A stretch of DNA of 64,000 nucleotides from Streptomyces curacoi (lineage in GTDB: Bacteria > Actinomycetota > Actinomycetes > Streptomycetales > Streptomycetaceae), in contig NZ_KQ947985.1 of the NCBI RefSeq assembly GCF_001513975.1, positions 434,001 to 498,000 of the forward strand, in the 5' to 3' direction. Numbering within the stretch: the stretch's first letter is position 1; each line of letters opens with the position of its first letter. This document shows positions 8,257 through 17,597 of this stretch, piece by piece. The notes beneath the pieces are model-generated. The model ran no database searches. It had not been told where the DNA came from and worked only from the letters and a program-made list of their open reading frames with translations. The translations under genes and the position numbers were made by a program.

Positions 8257-9447
8257 ATGAGGGCCGTAAGCGACGGTGAAGCCGGCCCGCAGGACGACGT
8301 GCGCCGACCGCAGCTGCTGCGCGTGCGCGGTCGCAGTGTCGCCTGGGTGCCGCCGCTGCTGCTGCTCGTCGGCATCGTCCTGGTCGACTTCCGGACCAGC
8401 AGCGACTTCCGGATCCTCTCCTGGATCGTGCTGGTCCCCGGCATCGCCGCCGCGATCTGCGGAGTGTGGGGCACGGCCGTGTTCGCGGTGCTCGCGCCGG
8501 TCACGTACATCGCCGCGGACGCCGTCCTGCCGCACGAGTACCAGGCCGGCCTGCCCGACCTCGTCCTCGCCGGCATCGGCGGCGTCCTCGCCACGCTGGC
8601 CTGCGTGGTCCGGGTGCGCGGTGAGCGGCGCATGCTGCACATGGAGGACGTCGCCGCCACCATCCGCCGCACCGTGCTGCGCCCGCTGCCGCCGGGCTGG
8701 GGCGGCCTCGACCACGCGGCTGTGTATCTCGCGGCCGACAGCGAGGCCCGCGTCGGCGGCGACTTCTACGACATCCAGACCGGCCTGCACGGCACCCGCG
8801 TGATCCTCGGCGACGTCCAGGGCAAGGGGCTGGCGGCCGTGGAGGCGGCGGCCGCGCTGCTCGGCACCTTCCGTGAGGCCGCCTACCACGAGCCGGACCT
8901 GACGACGGTCGCCGTACGTCTGGAGGTGCGCATGCAGCGGCACATCCGGATGCGCACGGCCCTCGGCGGCGAGGACGGCGACCGGTTCGCCACCGCCGTC
9001 CTGCTGGGCTTCCCGCAGGAGCAGCCGGACGCGATGGACGCCGTCGTCCTCGGCCACGAGTCCCCGCTCGTCGTCGGCCCCGACGGCGTACGGTCGCTGC
9101 TGCCCGCCCACGGCCTCCCCCTCGGCCTCGGGGAACTCGCCCCCACCGACGGCCCGCCGCCCGTGCGCCGGGTGCCCCTCGCGCCCGGCGAGACGCTGCT
9201 GCTGACCACGGACGGGGTGACCGAGGCCCGGGACGGCGACGGCGTCTTCTACCCGCTCGCCACCGAGGTCGCCGAGGCCGTCGCCGCCGACCCGGGCATC
9301 GCGCAGCCCCGGCGCCTGGTCGCCTTCGTCCGGGAGAGCACGCTGCGGCACTGCGGCGGGCATCTCGCCGACGACACCACGGTGTTCGCGGTACGGCGGC
9401 GGGCCGGCCGGGGGAATGGGGAGGGAAACGGACGTTTGCAGCCCTGA
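8257..9447 (+). CDS. Membrane-anchored SpoIIE/PP2C-type serine/threonine phosphatase
   Basis: A protein of about 396 residues. Three or four N-terminal transmembrane helices (about residues 27-115) lead into a cytoplasmic SpoIIE-type PP2C phosphatase domain. Metal-binding motifs are present in order: GGDFYDIQ, GDVQGKGLAA, LTTDGVTEARD and DDTTVFAVR. Such proteins dephosphorylate anti-sigma-factor antagonists in partner-switching systems; no partner gene lies next to it, although an RsbW-like kinase gene is present at 40289. The start is uncertain: ATG 8257 (MRAVSDGEA) or ATG 8221, neither with a clear ribosome site. Confidence 0.85.
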   Translation: MRAVSDGEAGPQDDVRRPQLLRVRGRSVAWVPPLLLLVGIVLVDFRTSSDFRILSWIVLVPGIAAAICGVWGTAVFAVLAPVTYIAADAVLPHEYQAGLPDLVLAGIGGVLATLACVVRVRGERRMLHMEDVAATIRRTVLRPLPPGWGGLDHAAVYLAADSEARVGGDFYDIQTGLHGTRVILGDVQGKGLAAVEAAAALLGTFREAAYHEPDLTTVAVRLEVRMQRHIRMRTALGGEDGDRFATAVLLGFPQEQPDAMDAVVLGHESPLVVGPDGVRSLLPAHGLPLGLGELAPTDGPPPVRRVPLAPGETLLLTTDGVTEARDGDGVFYPLATEVAEAVAADPGIAQPRRLVAFVRESTLRHCGGHLADDTTVFAVRRRAGRGNGEGNGRLQP

Positions 9448-9517
9448 GATCCCCTCTTTGCAGCCGCAGCGGTTACGGTGCTGCCGTACGTGATCGACGG
9501 GGGATGGGGAGGGACCG

Positions 9518-10939
9518 ATGCCCGGAACCGTGCTGCTGCTGGCCGCCGCCCCGGCGGGCAGGGGCTGTCTGGTGGACGCCGCCTCCGTGCTCCCGGTGCT
9601 CGCCGCGGTCGCGCCGCCGGTGCTGTCCGGCACGGACACGGCGAACGTCGTGGAACTCGCCGACCCGCTGGAACCGCAGGCCGTCCTCACCCGGCTGCGC
9701 GCCGCCGCGATCGCCCCGGGCCCGCTCACCGTCTTCGTCACCGGCCAGCTGCAACTGGACCGCCGCCAGCACCTGCCCCACCTCGCGCTGGCCCGGACGA
9801 CCCCGCCGACCGTCCGCTACACCGGCTTCCCCTGGCACTGGATCCGCGAGGAACTGCGCCTTCGCGCACCGGGCTCGACGACCCTCGTCCTCGACCTGCA
9901 CGCCGACACCGAGACCTGGGAGTGGCTGCGCGCCCATCCCCTGGACTCGGGGCGCAACAACGCGGTCTACGGCCGTATCGCCCCGCCGCCGAACCGCCGT
10001 ACGGTGGCGGCTCCGGCGTACATGAAGGCCGTCGCGACCCTGCTGCGCAGCGGCCACCGCCCGCCCCTCGACCAGCTCCACCAGCAGGCGCTGGCACGGA
10101 TCTCACCCGAGGGCGGCATGGGCATCGACATCGTGCTCACGGCCCAGAGCGGTACGCAGATCCCGCCGCAGGGTCCCGCACCGGCCTTGCCGCCTCCGCT
10201 TCCGGGGAGTGCTGTGCCGGTCGAGGCTGTACCGGTCGGGGCCGTGTCGGTCGAGGTGTCAGAGCGTGCGCAGGCCGTGCCGCAGCCGCCGGAGCGTCCC
10301 CTGCCGAGCCCGGTGCCGGAACCCACGCTGGTTCTGCTGCCGGCGCCCCCGCAAGGTCCCGCGCAGATCCCTGCACCCGGCCCTGCGCCCAGCCCCGCCC
10401 CCGGTGCTCCCCCGATTCCCGCGCACAGCCCCGCTCAGGGCTCCGCTCAGACCCCGGCGCAAAGCCCCGCTCAGGGCTCCGCTCAGAGCCCCGCTCAGGG
10501 CCCCGCGCCGGTCGACCCGCACGCTGCCATCGCCGCTGCCGTGGAGGGCGGCCGGCACGGTGAGGCCGAGGCGTTGGCCGCTCACTTCGAGCAGGTCGCC
10601 CTGCGTGCCCTCGGGCCCGCGTCGGAGGAGGCCCTGCACTGGATCGAGGTCCGCGCGGATCTGGCGATGCTGGCGGGGGACGCGGTGCGCAGCTGCCGCA
10701 CCTGGCTGACGGTCGCCTCGGCCCGGCTCTCCGCGGGACAGGCGCCGGACGCGCCCGCGGTCGAGGCGGCGGTGGACCGGGCCCACCACCAGTGGGGGCA
10801 GATCAAGGACGCCGCCCCCGCACGTGAACTCGGCCCCGTGCTCGCGGAGCTACGGGGCCGAGTGCCGGGACGACGGCGGGGCGCTCTGGAGAACGTCCTT
10901 CAGCAGCTGAAGCAGCTGCAGACAGGGGTCACTTCGTGA
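9518..10939 (+). CDS. Uncharacterised protein with a Pro/Ala/Gln repeat linker
   Basis: A 473-residue protein whose ATG at 9518 follows GGGGAGGGACCG. Residues ~1-215 form a compact alpha/beta-like domain (MPGTVLLLAAAPAGRG, PLTVFVTGQLQL, TTLVLDLHAD). The middle third (about 225-345) is low-complexity and ends in repeats of SPAQGSAQ. Residues ~350-473 are helical and TPR-like (HAAIAAAVEGGRHGEAEALA). The order resembles actinobacterial proteins joining a regulatory or caspase-like domain to a helical tail, but I cannot assign a family. Its 3' end overlaps the convergent secreted-protein gene by 11 bp. Confidence 0.65.
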   Translation: MPGTVLLLAAAPAGRGCLVDAASVLPVLAAVAPPVLSGTDTANVVELADPLEPQAVLTRLRAAAIAPGPLTVFVTGQLQLDRRQHLPHLALARTTPPTVRYTGFPWHWIREELRLRAPGSTTLVLDLHADTETWEWLRAHPLDSGRNNAVYGRIAPPPNRRTVAAPAYMKAVATLLRSGHRPPLDQLHQQALARISPEGGMGIDIVLTAQSGTQIPPQGPAPALPPPLPGSAVPVEAVPVGAVSVEVSERAQAVPQPPERPLPSPVPEPTLVLLPAPPQGPAQIPAPGPAPSPAPGAPPIPAHSPAQGSAQTPAQSPAQGSAQSPAQGPAPVDPHAAIAAAVEGGRHGEAEALAAHFEQVALRALGPASEEALHWIEVRADLAMLAGDAVRSCRTWLTVASARLSAGQAPDAPAVEAAVDRAHHQWGQIKDAAPARELGPVLAELRGRVPGRRRGALENVLQQLKQLQTGVTS

Positions 10940-12905
10940 AGATGAAGTACTTCCAGGCGCCGTATGTCGTCGTGTTGACGTTGTCGCCCGACTTCGTGTC
11001 GATGTAGGAGGAGCGGAGCCGGAAGCGGACGCCGGTGGGCGGGGTGCCGTCCAGGACGACCGAGTCCTTGCCGTAGGAGTCGAGCGCGAAGTACTCGGTG
11101 TCCGTGGTGTGCCAGGCGCCGTCGGAGTAGGCCTGGACCTGGAACTGGTACTTGCGGCCCGGGTACGGCGTCATCGTGGTGTTGTAGACCGGGTCCTTGG
11201 ACTGGCGGAAGTAGTAGTACGTCGCGTTCCAGGCGGTGGCCGTCTTGTAGGCGCCGCTCAGCGACGTCGAGATCTTCACCTTGGTGTAGACGGTGTTGGT
11301 CACCGTCTTCGCCGCGTACCGCGTGTCGCCCGTGAACTTCGCGCTGACCTTGGTGTCGCGGGTGAGGTGGACGGTCGCGGACAGGTTGCCGCTGGAGTCG
11401 GCCGTGCCCTTCTTCACGAGCGCGTTGGGCTTGTCGGAGCCGTACGGGTCGGCCCAGATCTCCACTGTGCGGTTCTTGTACGTGGTGCCGAGGTGCGCGG
11501 TGAAGGTGACGTAGCTGCCGTAGCCGTACGTCTTGAGGTTGTTGTCCAGCGTGAGGGTGGTCGCTGTCTTGGCCACGGACACCGAGTCCGAGGCCGTGGC
11601 GCCCGCGTGGTCCGCGTCGCCCGCGTACGTGACGGTGTACTTGACCGTGCCGCCGGCCGGCGGGGTGTCCGTGAAGGAATACGAGCCGTCCGCGGCGACG
11701 TTCGCCGTGCCGAGCGCCTTGCCGCTCGGGGACTCGTCGTCGGTACGGGTGACGGAGACCGTGGTGCCCGCCGGGAACGCGGCCGAGGAGGTCAGCGTGC
11801 CGGTGAGGGTGAGGGGCTTGGCGCGGGTGGCGGTGGCGGGGGCGTTGACCGTGAGGGTGCTGGACGTCTTCGTCGGGTCGTCGTGGACGTGCAGCGCGTA
11901 GCCGTCACCGGCGGTGCGGGACACCGCGAACAGCTTGCTCGCGTCCGGCGCCCAGGCGAGCCCGCGCGCGGTGAGCTGGTCGGAGCCGAGGTCGTACTCC
12001 TTCAGCGGGAGCGTGGTGCCCGGCTTGAAGACGTGGACGTCCGGCTCGTCCGTGGAGCTGGTGCCCGCCGCGACGTCGCCGTTCGGGGCGATGTCCACCG
12101 CGTTCGGGTACGGGTTGGTGGGGTACGTCCCGTCCTTGGACAGGTCCGTGAGCTTGTAGACGGCCTGGTAGTACGGGAAGCCGCTGGCCGTGACGACGTC
12201 CTTGCCGTCGGGCGTGACGGCCAGGTCCATCAGGTTGCCGCCGCCCGTGTCGCCGGGGTCGAAGGCGTGCGCGGTCTCGCTCGGCGTGCCCGAGGAGACG
12301 TCGTAGACCGCGAGGACGACCGGGCTCTGGTCGGGGGCGCCCGCGACCAGGGTGCCCGGGGCGCCGGCGGAGGCGTCCAGGATCGGGGCCGAGTACCAGG
12401 CGTTGGTGGGCGCCTGGTTCAGGGTGACGACCGGGTCGGTGCCGCTCAGGTCGAGGGAGCCGATGTTGCCCTGGGCGGCGCCGCCGTAGCCGAACCAGAT
12501 CTTGCCGCCGGTCTCGGCGAGGTAGCGGGGGTCGGCGGTGCCGGTGGAGTAGCGGTGGGCCTCGGTCGCGGTCGCCGTGTCGATGGCCACGATCGCGTCG
12601 GCGTCGCCCACGGCCGCGTACACCGTGCCCGAGTCCGGCGACAACTCCAGGCCACGCACGCCGGGCAGCGAGCCGACGGTGCCGACGACCGCGCCCGCGT
12701 AGTCGGTGACGACGACCTGGCCTGCGGTCGGGTCGCTGATGAAGACCCGCTGGTGGACCCCGTCGACGACCATGTCGCCGGTCGACTTCAGGGGAAGGGA
12801 CGTGCTGGAGTCGGCCGCGGCCGGCCCGGCGCCGGTCGCGACCAGGGCGACCGAGCTGAACAGGACCGCGAGCGCTGTCGCGGCAGGGAGAGTGCGTCTG
12901 CGCAC
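10929..12905 (-). CDS. Secreted beta-propeller protein with Ig-like repeats
   Basis: A 658-residue exported protein. A Sec signal peptide (about residues 1-31, ending GPAAA) precedes an NHL/YncE-like beta-propeller (about 35-345: DMVVDGVHQRVFISDP, SPDSGTVYAAVGDADAIVAID). Bacterial Ig-like domains follow (about 350-540; YTVTYAGDADHAGATAS and VSAKFTGDTRYAAKTV), then a C-terminal domain rich in Tyr and Trp. The Ig repeats are of the Big_5-like type seen in Streptomyces surface proteins. It probably acts in adhesion or ligand binding outside the cell. No catalytic residues are visible. Confidence 0.75.
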   Translation of the reverse strand: MRRRTLPAATALAVLFSSVALVATGAGPAAADSSTSLPLKSTGDMVVDGVHQRVFISDPTAGQVVVTDYAGAVVGTVGSLPGVRGLELSPDSGTVYAAVGDADAIVAIDTATATEAHRYSTGTADPRYLAETGGKIWFGYGGAAQGNIGSLDLSGTDPVVTLNQAPTNAWYSAPILDASAGAPGTLVAGAPDQSPVVLAVYDVSSGTPSETAHAFDPGDTGGGNLMDLAVTPDGKDVVTASGFPYYQAVYKLTDLSKDGTYPTNPYPNAVDIAPNGDVAAGTSSTDEPDVHVFKPGTTLPLKEYDLGSDQLTARGLAWAPDASKLFAVSRTAGDGYALHVHDDPTKTSSTLTVNAPATATRAKPLTLTGTLTSSAAFPAGTTVSVTRTDDESPSGKALGTANVAADGSYSFTDTPPAGGTVKYTVTYAGDADHAGATASDSVSVAKTATTLTLDNNLKTYGYGSYVTFTAHLGTTYKNRTVEIWADPYGSDKPNALVKKGTADSSGNLSATVHLTRDTKVSAKFTGDTRYAAKTVTNTVYTKVKISTSLSGAYKTATAWNATYYYFRQSKDPVYNTTMTPYPGRKYQFQVQAYSDGAWHTTDTEYFALDSYGKDSVVLDGTPPTGVRFRLRSSYIDTKSGDNVNTTTYGAWKYFIFTK

Positions 12906-13032
12906 GGTTTCGAACCCCCCGGAACGAAAGAAGCGAGAAGGGCGGCCGCGGCAGAAGAGGCCACGCGCGCCGCCGTGAGTGATCGAAGGCTAGGTCATGG
13001 CGCTGACAGCGGGGTGAAACGGTGCTTAAGAG

Positions 13033-13251
13033 GCGGGTGTGAACATGGAAGCCCCCGGCGGGACAGGGGGGAGTGTCCTCGCCGGGGCGGTTCGGGGTGG
13101 GGCGCGGGAAGTTGGCCAGGCCCCACTTGTTGTCGTCGCGCGCGTTGGAGTTCCACAGGGCGTCGCGCGGCGTCTTGGCCATGTTCTCCATGGTGACCAG
13201 GGCGGGCGTGTCCCACTTGCCGGTGCCCGGGTCCAGCCGGGCCGATTTCAA
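13033..13251 (-). pseudogene. Orphan coding fragment in a 508-bp gene-free stretch
   Basis: Between 12906 and 13414 no complete gene is seen. On the minus strand an open frame from a TTG at 13251 reads KSARLDPGTGKWDTPALVT, then ENMAKTPRDALWNSNARDD and NKWGLANFPRPTPN. Its Asn-, Lys- and Trp-containing composition is unlike a chance high-GC frame, and a TAA stop lies directly before it. I take it for the remnant of a secreted protein gene, parent family not recognised. The flanking 13252-13414 is AT-rich and is probably the promoter region of the STAND gene. Confidence 0.35.
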
Positions 13252-13414
13252 TTAAGCCGCCGACCCACCCCCCACCCCCAGCCGTGTTGGCCCCTGACCA
13301 GGGCAATCAATTCAGTGGGAACCGGGGAATCGATTTACGCATCTCCTTTGTCAGGACAATTAAATTCCATGATCATTTCTGATTTGTCCGTCGGCTGCGT
13401 GGAGGTACGTACGC

Positions 13415-16400
13415 ATGGGCCGTCCCGAAAGACCCCTGGACCCGGCGGCCGGTCCCGTCGCCCGGTTCGCCCACGACCTCCGCGAGGTGCGCAAGGCCGC
13501 GGGCAGCCCCTCGTACCGGCGCATGGCCGAGGCGGCCGGCTTCTCCGCGACAACGCTGTCGCAGGCCGCGGCCGGCGAGCGGCTGCCGTCCCTGGCCGTC
13601 GCCCAGGGGTACGTCAGGGCCTGCGGCGGCGACCCCGCCGAGTGGGAGGTCCGCTGGAAGGAGGCGGAGGCGGCGGTCGCCGAGGCGGTGCGCGAGGAGC
13701 CCGCGGACAGCGCACCGCCGTACCGGGGCCTGGCCCGCTTCGAGCCCGCCGACCGGCATCTGTTCTTCGGCCGGGACCGCATGGTCGAGGAGCTGCACCG
13801 ACTGGTGTGCGACCACCGGTTCGCGGTGCTGTTCGGGGCGTCCGGCAGCGGCAAGTCCTCGCTGCTGCGGGCCGGGCTGATCCCCGCCCTGCGCGAGGAG
13901 ATCGCCCGCCGCAGCCGCCCGGCGGTGCTGCGGGTGCTCACCCCGGGCGCGCGGCCCGCGCAGACGTACGGCCACCTGCTGGCCCCCGCCGAGGACGAGC
14001 CGGAGAGCTGGGTGGTGGTCGACCAGTTCGAGGAGGCCTTCACCCTGTGCCGGGACCGCGAGGAACGGGCCCGCTTCATCGACCTGCTGCTCACCGCCCG
14101 CGATCCGGACAGCCGGCTGCGGGTGCTGGTCAGCGTACGGGCCGACTTCTACGCCCGCTGCTCCGAGCACCGGGGCCTGGCGGACGCGCTGACCGGTGCC
14201 GGGCTGCTGCTCGGACCGATGACGGCCGACGAACTGCGGGCGGCGGTGACCAAGCCGGCGCAGGCCGCCGGACTGCTGGTGGAGCGGGAGCTGACCGCGC
14301 GGATCGTCGGGGAGGTCGTCGACCAGCCCGGCGGGCTGCCCATGCTCTCGCACGCGCTGCTGGAGACCTGGCGGCGGCGCAAGGGCCGGGTGCTCACCCT
14401 GGCCGCGTACCAGGCGGCCGGCGGGGTGCGCGGCGCGATCGCGGCGACGGCGGAGGAGGTGTACGAGCAGCTGACCGAGGCCCAGGCGCGCACCGCCCGG
14501 CATCTGCTGCTGCGGCTGGTCGAGCCGGGCCGGGGCACCCCCGACACCCGGCGCCCGCTGACCCGCGCCGATCTCGCCGAGTGGACCGACCCGGAGGTGC
14601 CGCAGGTGGTCGAGCGGCTGGCCCGCGCCCGGCTGCTCACCGCCGACGAGGACGGCGTCCAGCTCGCCCACGAGGCCCTGATCACCTGCTGGCCGCGGCT
14701 GTCCGGCTGGCTGGAGGAGGACCGCGAGCGGCTGCGCCACCACCGGCACCTGACCGAGGCCGCCCGCGCCTGGCTGGAGCACGACCGGGATCCCGGCGGG
14801 CTGTACCGGGGCAGCAGGCTGGAGCGCGCGCGGGAGATGTTCGCGGACGACGACGGCATGCTGACCGCGCCGGAACGGGAGTTCCTCGCCGCGGCGGTCG
14901 AGGCGCGGGCGGCGGAACAGCGGGCCGCCGCGCGCACGGCCCGCAGGTCCCGGGTGCTGGTCACGGCCCTGTCCGCGGTCCTGGCGGTGGCACTGCTGGT
15001 GAGCCTGGCGGCGTGGAGCCAGCACCGCGACAACGAGCGCCAGCGCACCGACACCGCCGCCCGCCGTATCGCCGCCGTCGCCGACTCGCTGCGCACCACC
15101 GACCCGCGCACCGCGATGCTGCTGGGCGTCGCCGCCTGGCGCGTCTCCCCGCTCCCCGAGTCCCGCCGGGCCCTGCTCGGCGCCCTCGCCCAGCCCGAGC
15201 AGGACACGTTCACCGACCCGGCCCCCGGCGACAGCCCCCGCCGCTTCCTCACTCCGGACGGCCGCACCCTGCTCAGCGTCGAGGACCGCACCTGGCGGAC
15301 GTACGACGTGGCCACGCACCGCCGCACCGGCTCGGGCCGGCTGCCGGTCGGCGGCGACCAGGTGGGCGCGGTCTCCCCCGACGCAAGGGTCGTGGCGGTG
15401 AGCGGTGCGGACGGCATCCGCCTGTGGAACACGGCCACCGGACGCTGGACCGGCGGGCCGTGGCCGGCGTTCTCCGACGTCGGCATCGCGGGCGAGTCCT
15501 ATCTGGTGACCGGCGCCGACGACGAACGGGCCCGTGTGCGCTCCCTCACCGACGGCCGGCCGCTGTTCGAGAGCGCCGCGGCCGGCAGCGCGGACCTGTC
15601 CCCCGACGCCCGCGCCGTCGCCGTCTGCCCCACCGGCCGCCAGGGCGCCACCCCCCAGGTGTGGGACATCGCCGGCCACCGCACCCTGCCCGGTGACTGG
15701 ACGCGCGACAAGGAGGCGTGCGCCGACAACGACGCTCTGCTGGCCATGGGCGACGGACAGCGGCTGGCCGCCGTCACCCCGGCCGGCATGCGCGTCTGGG
15801 ACACCGGCACCGGGAAGCAGCTGGCCGACCTCACCGTCCCGGGCGTCGAGTACACCGCCTTCAGCCGGGACGGGAGGTTTCTGGCGGCGGCCGACGGCAC
15901 GGAGATCAAGGTGTGGCGGCTGTCGTCCCCCGACGCGCCGGTGTTCCGGCACTCCCTCAACAACCAGTACGTGTACGGCGGCCTCGCCTGGGACCCCGAG
16001 CGCCCCGTCCTGCGCTACCTGGAGGCCGGTACGGTCCACTCCCTGGACGTGGCGACGGCGGTGACGCCGGCCTGGCAGGACGACAACGCCCTGTCCGGCG
16101 TCCGGCTCGCCCCCGACGGCCGCACCCTCGCCACCGCCGAACGCACCGGCACCGGCACGGGTGCCGGCTACCGCTTCCAGCTGCGCGACATCCACGACAG
16201 GGCGAGTGCCGTACGGACGCTGCCCTCGCCGCCGCTCCCCACCGCTCGGAAGGGCACCGACCCGGTGATACCCGCCGACACCCTCGCCCTGACGGCGTTC
16301 AGCCCGGACGGCGGCCTGTTCGCGTACGGCGTCTCGGCGCCGGGCCGGGAGGCGGCCCCGCAGCGGATCACCATCTGGGACGTCCGCCGCAGCAGGGTCC

Positions 16401-17158
16401 GGGCCACCCTGGACCTGGCCTCCGCCGACTCCTCCGGGGCGGTCATCGGCCTCGCCCTGGGCTCCGGCGGCCGCACGCTGTACGCCGTGCGCACACCCGG
16501 CATCGGCGAGCTGCGCGACGAGGTGTGGGACACGGCGGGCCACCGCCGCGTCTCCGTGGTGACCGGTCTGGACAGCAGCCACCTGGCCGTCCGCCCCGAC
16601 GGCGCACTGCTGGTCGGCGACAACCGCACCGCGCGCCTCCCACACGGCACGGTGACCGGGAAGGACCTCGTCCAGGGCGACCAGATCGGCGCCCTCGCCT
16701 TCAGCGGGGACGGCGCACGGCTGGCGGTGGGCGACGGGACCGGCCGGGTCGCGCTGTGGGACGGGGAGCTGCGGCACAAGGCCGGGGTCCTGCGGAGCGT
16801 CTTTCCGGCCCGGCTCGGCGACATCCCGGAGGGCGTCGGCGCGCTGGCCCTCAGCCCCGACGGCCGCACGCTCGCCGTGGGCGGCACGTCGGGAACGCTC
16901 CAGCTGTGGGACGTGGCCACCCAGCAGCCGCTGGGCGGACCTCTGCCGACGCCGGGCGAGGAGATCGACTCGGTGGCGTTCAGCGAGGACAGCGGCACGG
17001 TGTACGCGGCCGGGACGCACGTCCCCCTCCAGCGGTACGTCGTCGATCCCGAGCGGGTGGTGGAGCGGGTGTGCGCCCGGGTGGGCGGGACGCTGACGCG
17101 GGGGCAGTGGCGGACGTACGCGGGGGATGTGCCGTACCGGCAGGTGTGCGGGCACTGA
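13415..17158 (+). CDS. XRE-HTH / nSTAND1 NTPase / WD40-repeat protein
   Basis: A 1247-residue multidomain signal-transduction protein. Residues ~15-75 form an XRE-like helix-turn-helix (FAHDLREVRKAAGSPSYRRM, AAGFSATTLSQAAAGERLPS). A STAND P-loop NTPase follows, with Walker A GASGSGKSS (141-149) and Walker B VVVDQFEE (200-207), then a helical region to ~500. A single transmembrane helix (about 512-533) separates these from a C-terminal WD40-type propeller (about 600-1240) with SPDGRTLAVGG-type blades. The topology puts the NTPase in the cytoplasm and the propeller outside. STAND proteins act as ligand-triggered switches. The ligand and the HTH target are unknown; there is no obvious partner gene. 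Confidence 0.85.
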   Translation: MGRPERPLDPAAGPVARFAHDLREVRKAAGSPSYRRMAEAAGFSATTLSQAAAGERLPSLAVAQGYVRACGGDPAEWEVRWKEAEAAVAEAVREEPADSAPPYRGLARFEPADRHLFFGRDRMVEELHRLVCDHRFAVLFGASGSGKSSLLRAGLIPALREEIARRSRPAVLRVLTPGARPAQTYGHLLAPAEDEPESWVVVDQFEEAFTLCRDREERARFIDLLLTARDPDSRLRVLVSVRADFYARCSEHRGLADALTGAGLLLGPMTADELRAAVTKPAQAAGLLVERELTARIVGEVVDQPGGLPMLSHALLETWRRRKGRVLTLAAYQAAGGVRGAIAATAEEVYEQLTEAQARTARHLLLRLVEPGRGTPDTRRPLTRADLAEWTDPEVPQVVERLARARLLTADEDGVQLAHEALITCWPRLSGWLEEDRERLRHHRHLTEAARAWLEHDRDPGGLYRGSRLERAREMFADDDGMLTAPEREFLAAAVEARAAEQRAAARTARRSRVLVTALSAVLAVALLVSLAAWSQHRDNERQRTDTAARRIAAVADSLRTTDPRTAMLLGVAAWRVSPLPESRRALLGALAQPEQDTFTDPAPGDSPRRFLTPDGRTLLSVEDRTWRTYDVATHRRTGSGRLPVGGDQVGAVSPDARVVAVSGADGIRLWNTATGRWTGGPWPAFSDVGIAGESYLVTGADDERARVRSLTDGRPLFESAAAGSADLSPDARAVAVCPTGRQGATPQVWDIAGHRTLPGDWTRDKEACADNDALLAMGDGQRLAAVTPAGMRVWDTGTGKQLADLTVPGVEYTAFSRDGRFLAAADGTEIKVWRLSSPDAPVFRHSLNNQYVYGGLAWDPERPVLRYLEAGTVHSLDVATAVTPAWQDDNALSGVRLAPDGRTLATAERTGTGTGAGYRFQLRDIHDRASAVRTLPSPPLPTARKGTDPVIPADTLALTAFSPDGGLFAYGVSAPGREAAPQRITIWDVRRSRVRATLDLASADSSGAVIGLALGSGGRTLYAVRTPGIGELRDEVWDTAGHRRVSVVTGLDSSHLAVRPDGALLVGDNRTARLPHGTVTGKDLVQGDQIGALAFSGDGARLAVGDGTGRVALWDGELRHKAGVLRSVFPARLGDIPEGVGALALSPDGRTLAVGGTSGTLQLWDVATQQPLGGPLPTPGEEIDSVAFSEDSGTVYAAGTHVPLQRYVVDPERVVERVCARVGGTLTRGQWRTYAGDVPYRQVCGH

Positions 17159-17308
17159 ATTGTTTGCCCTGATGAGAGGGGGTGCCGATCAACTCTCCGG
17201 CTGCCAGCCTCGGGGGAGCCGTGGCGCGGGCAACCTCCTCCGCTCGCGTCACGGCATGATCGCCCGGGCTTCGCGCCGAGCGAAGGCGGCCGGTCGTGGC
17301 GCGGAGTT

Positions 17309-17488
17309 CTAGGGCGCGGCCCGAACCGTGCCCTGGGTCTGTACGGCGTCCCTGACCTGGTACGCCGGCCCTGGGTCCGCCGCCCGGGCCGGGCCCGCGT
17401 TCGCCGCCAGGATGAGTGTCGCCACGGCCACCACGGCGGCGGCGACGCCTCGTGTATAACGCTCGGTGGTGCTGGTGCGTTCGAGCAC
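17309..17488 (-). CDS. 59-aa exported peptide divergent from an XRE-TPR regulator
   Basis: A short gene with GTG at 17488 behind GAGAGGTCGCC and a TAG stop at 17309-17311. The product starts MLERTSTTERYTRG, has a hydrophobic core (VAAAVVAVATLILAAN) and a signal-peptidase-type site GPARA|ADP, and would release about 23 residues ending VQTQGTVRAAP. It has no Cys. It is divergent from the XRE-TPR gene at 17598, with a palindrome between them. The layout resembles peptide-pheromone genes next to RRNPP regulators; that function is inference only. Confidence 0.6.
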   Translation of the reverse strand: MLERTSTTERYTRGVAAAVVAVATLILAANAGPARAADPGPAYQVRDAVQTQGTVRAAP

Positions 17489-17516
17489 GGCGACCTCTCA
17501 CAGCTCTCAGCAGCAA

Positions 17517-17538
17517 TGTATTAAGCGCGTTTAATACA
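17517..17538. promoter_or_regulatory. Palindromic operator candidate between peptide gene and XRE-TPR gene
   Basis: Perfect 8-bp arms TGTATTAA (17517-17524) and TTAATACA (17531-17538) flank GCGCGT. It is AT-rich inside very GC-rich DNA, 29 bp from the peptide start and 60 bp from the regulator start. A nearby GGTTTAACC at 17540-17548 is a further short palindrome. Confidence 0.6.
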
Positions 17539-17597
17539 CGGTTTAACCTAGGGGTCGTCCAAGCCGAACGGCAAGGGTGCAGGGGGAGTTGGGGGCC

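Noticed and set aside
7624..9741. A 705-codon minus-strand frame that includes the small membrane protein
   Set aside because: Only the last ~162 codons (from ATG 8112) have natural composition and a ribosome site; the rest is the shadow of the phosphatase gene.
13373..17155. A very long minus-strand open frame opposite the STAND/WD40 gene
   Set aside because: It is the antisense shadow of the plus-strand gene: the composition is Gly/Arg/Val/Gln-rich, there is no ribosome site, and the plus-strand frame has complete Walker and WD40 motifs.
16980..17516. Long minus-strand frame overlapping the 59-aa peptide gene
   Set aside because: Arg/Gly-rich frame without a ribosome site; the 59-codon frame with a signal peptide is the better reading.
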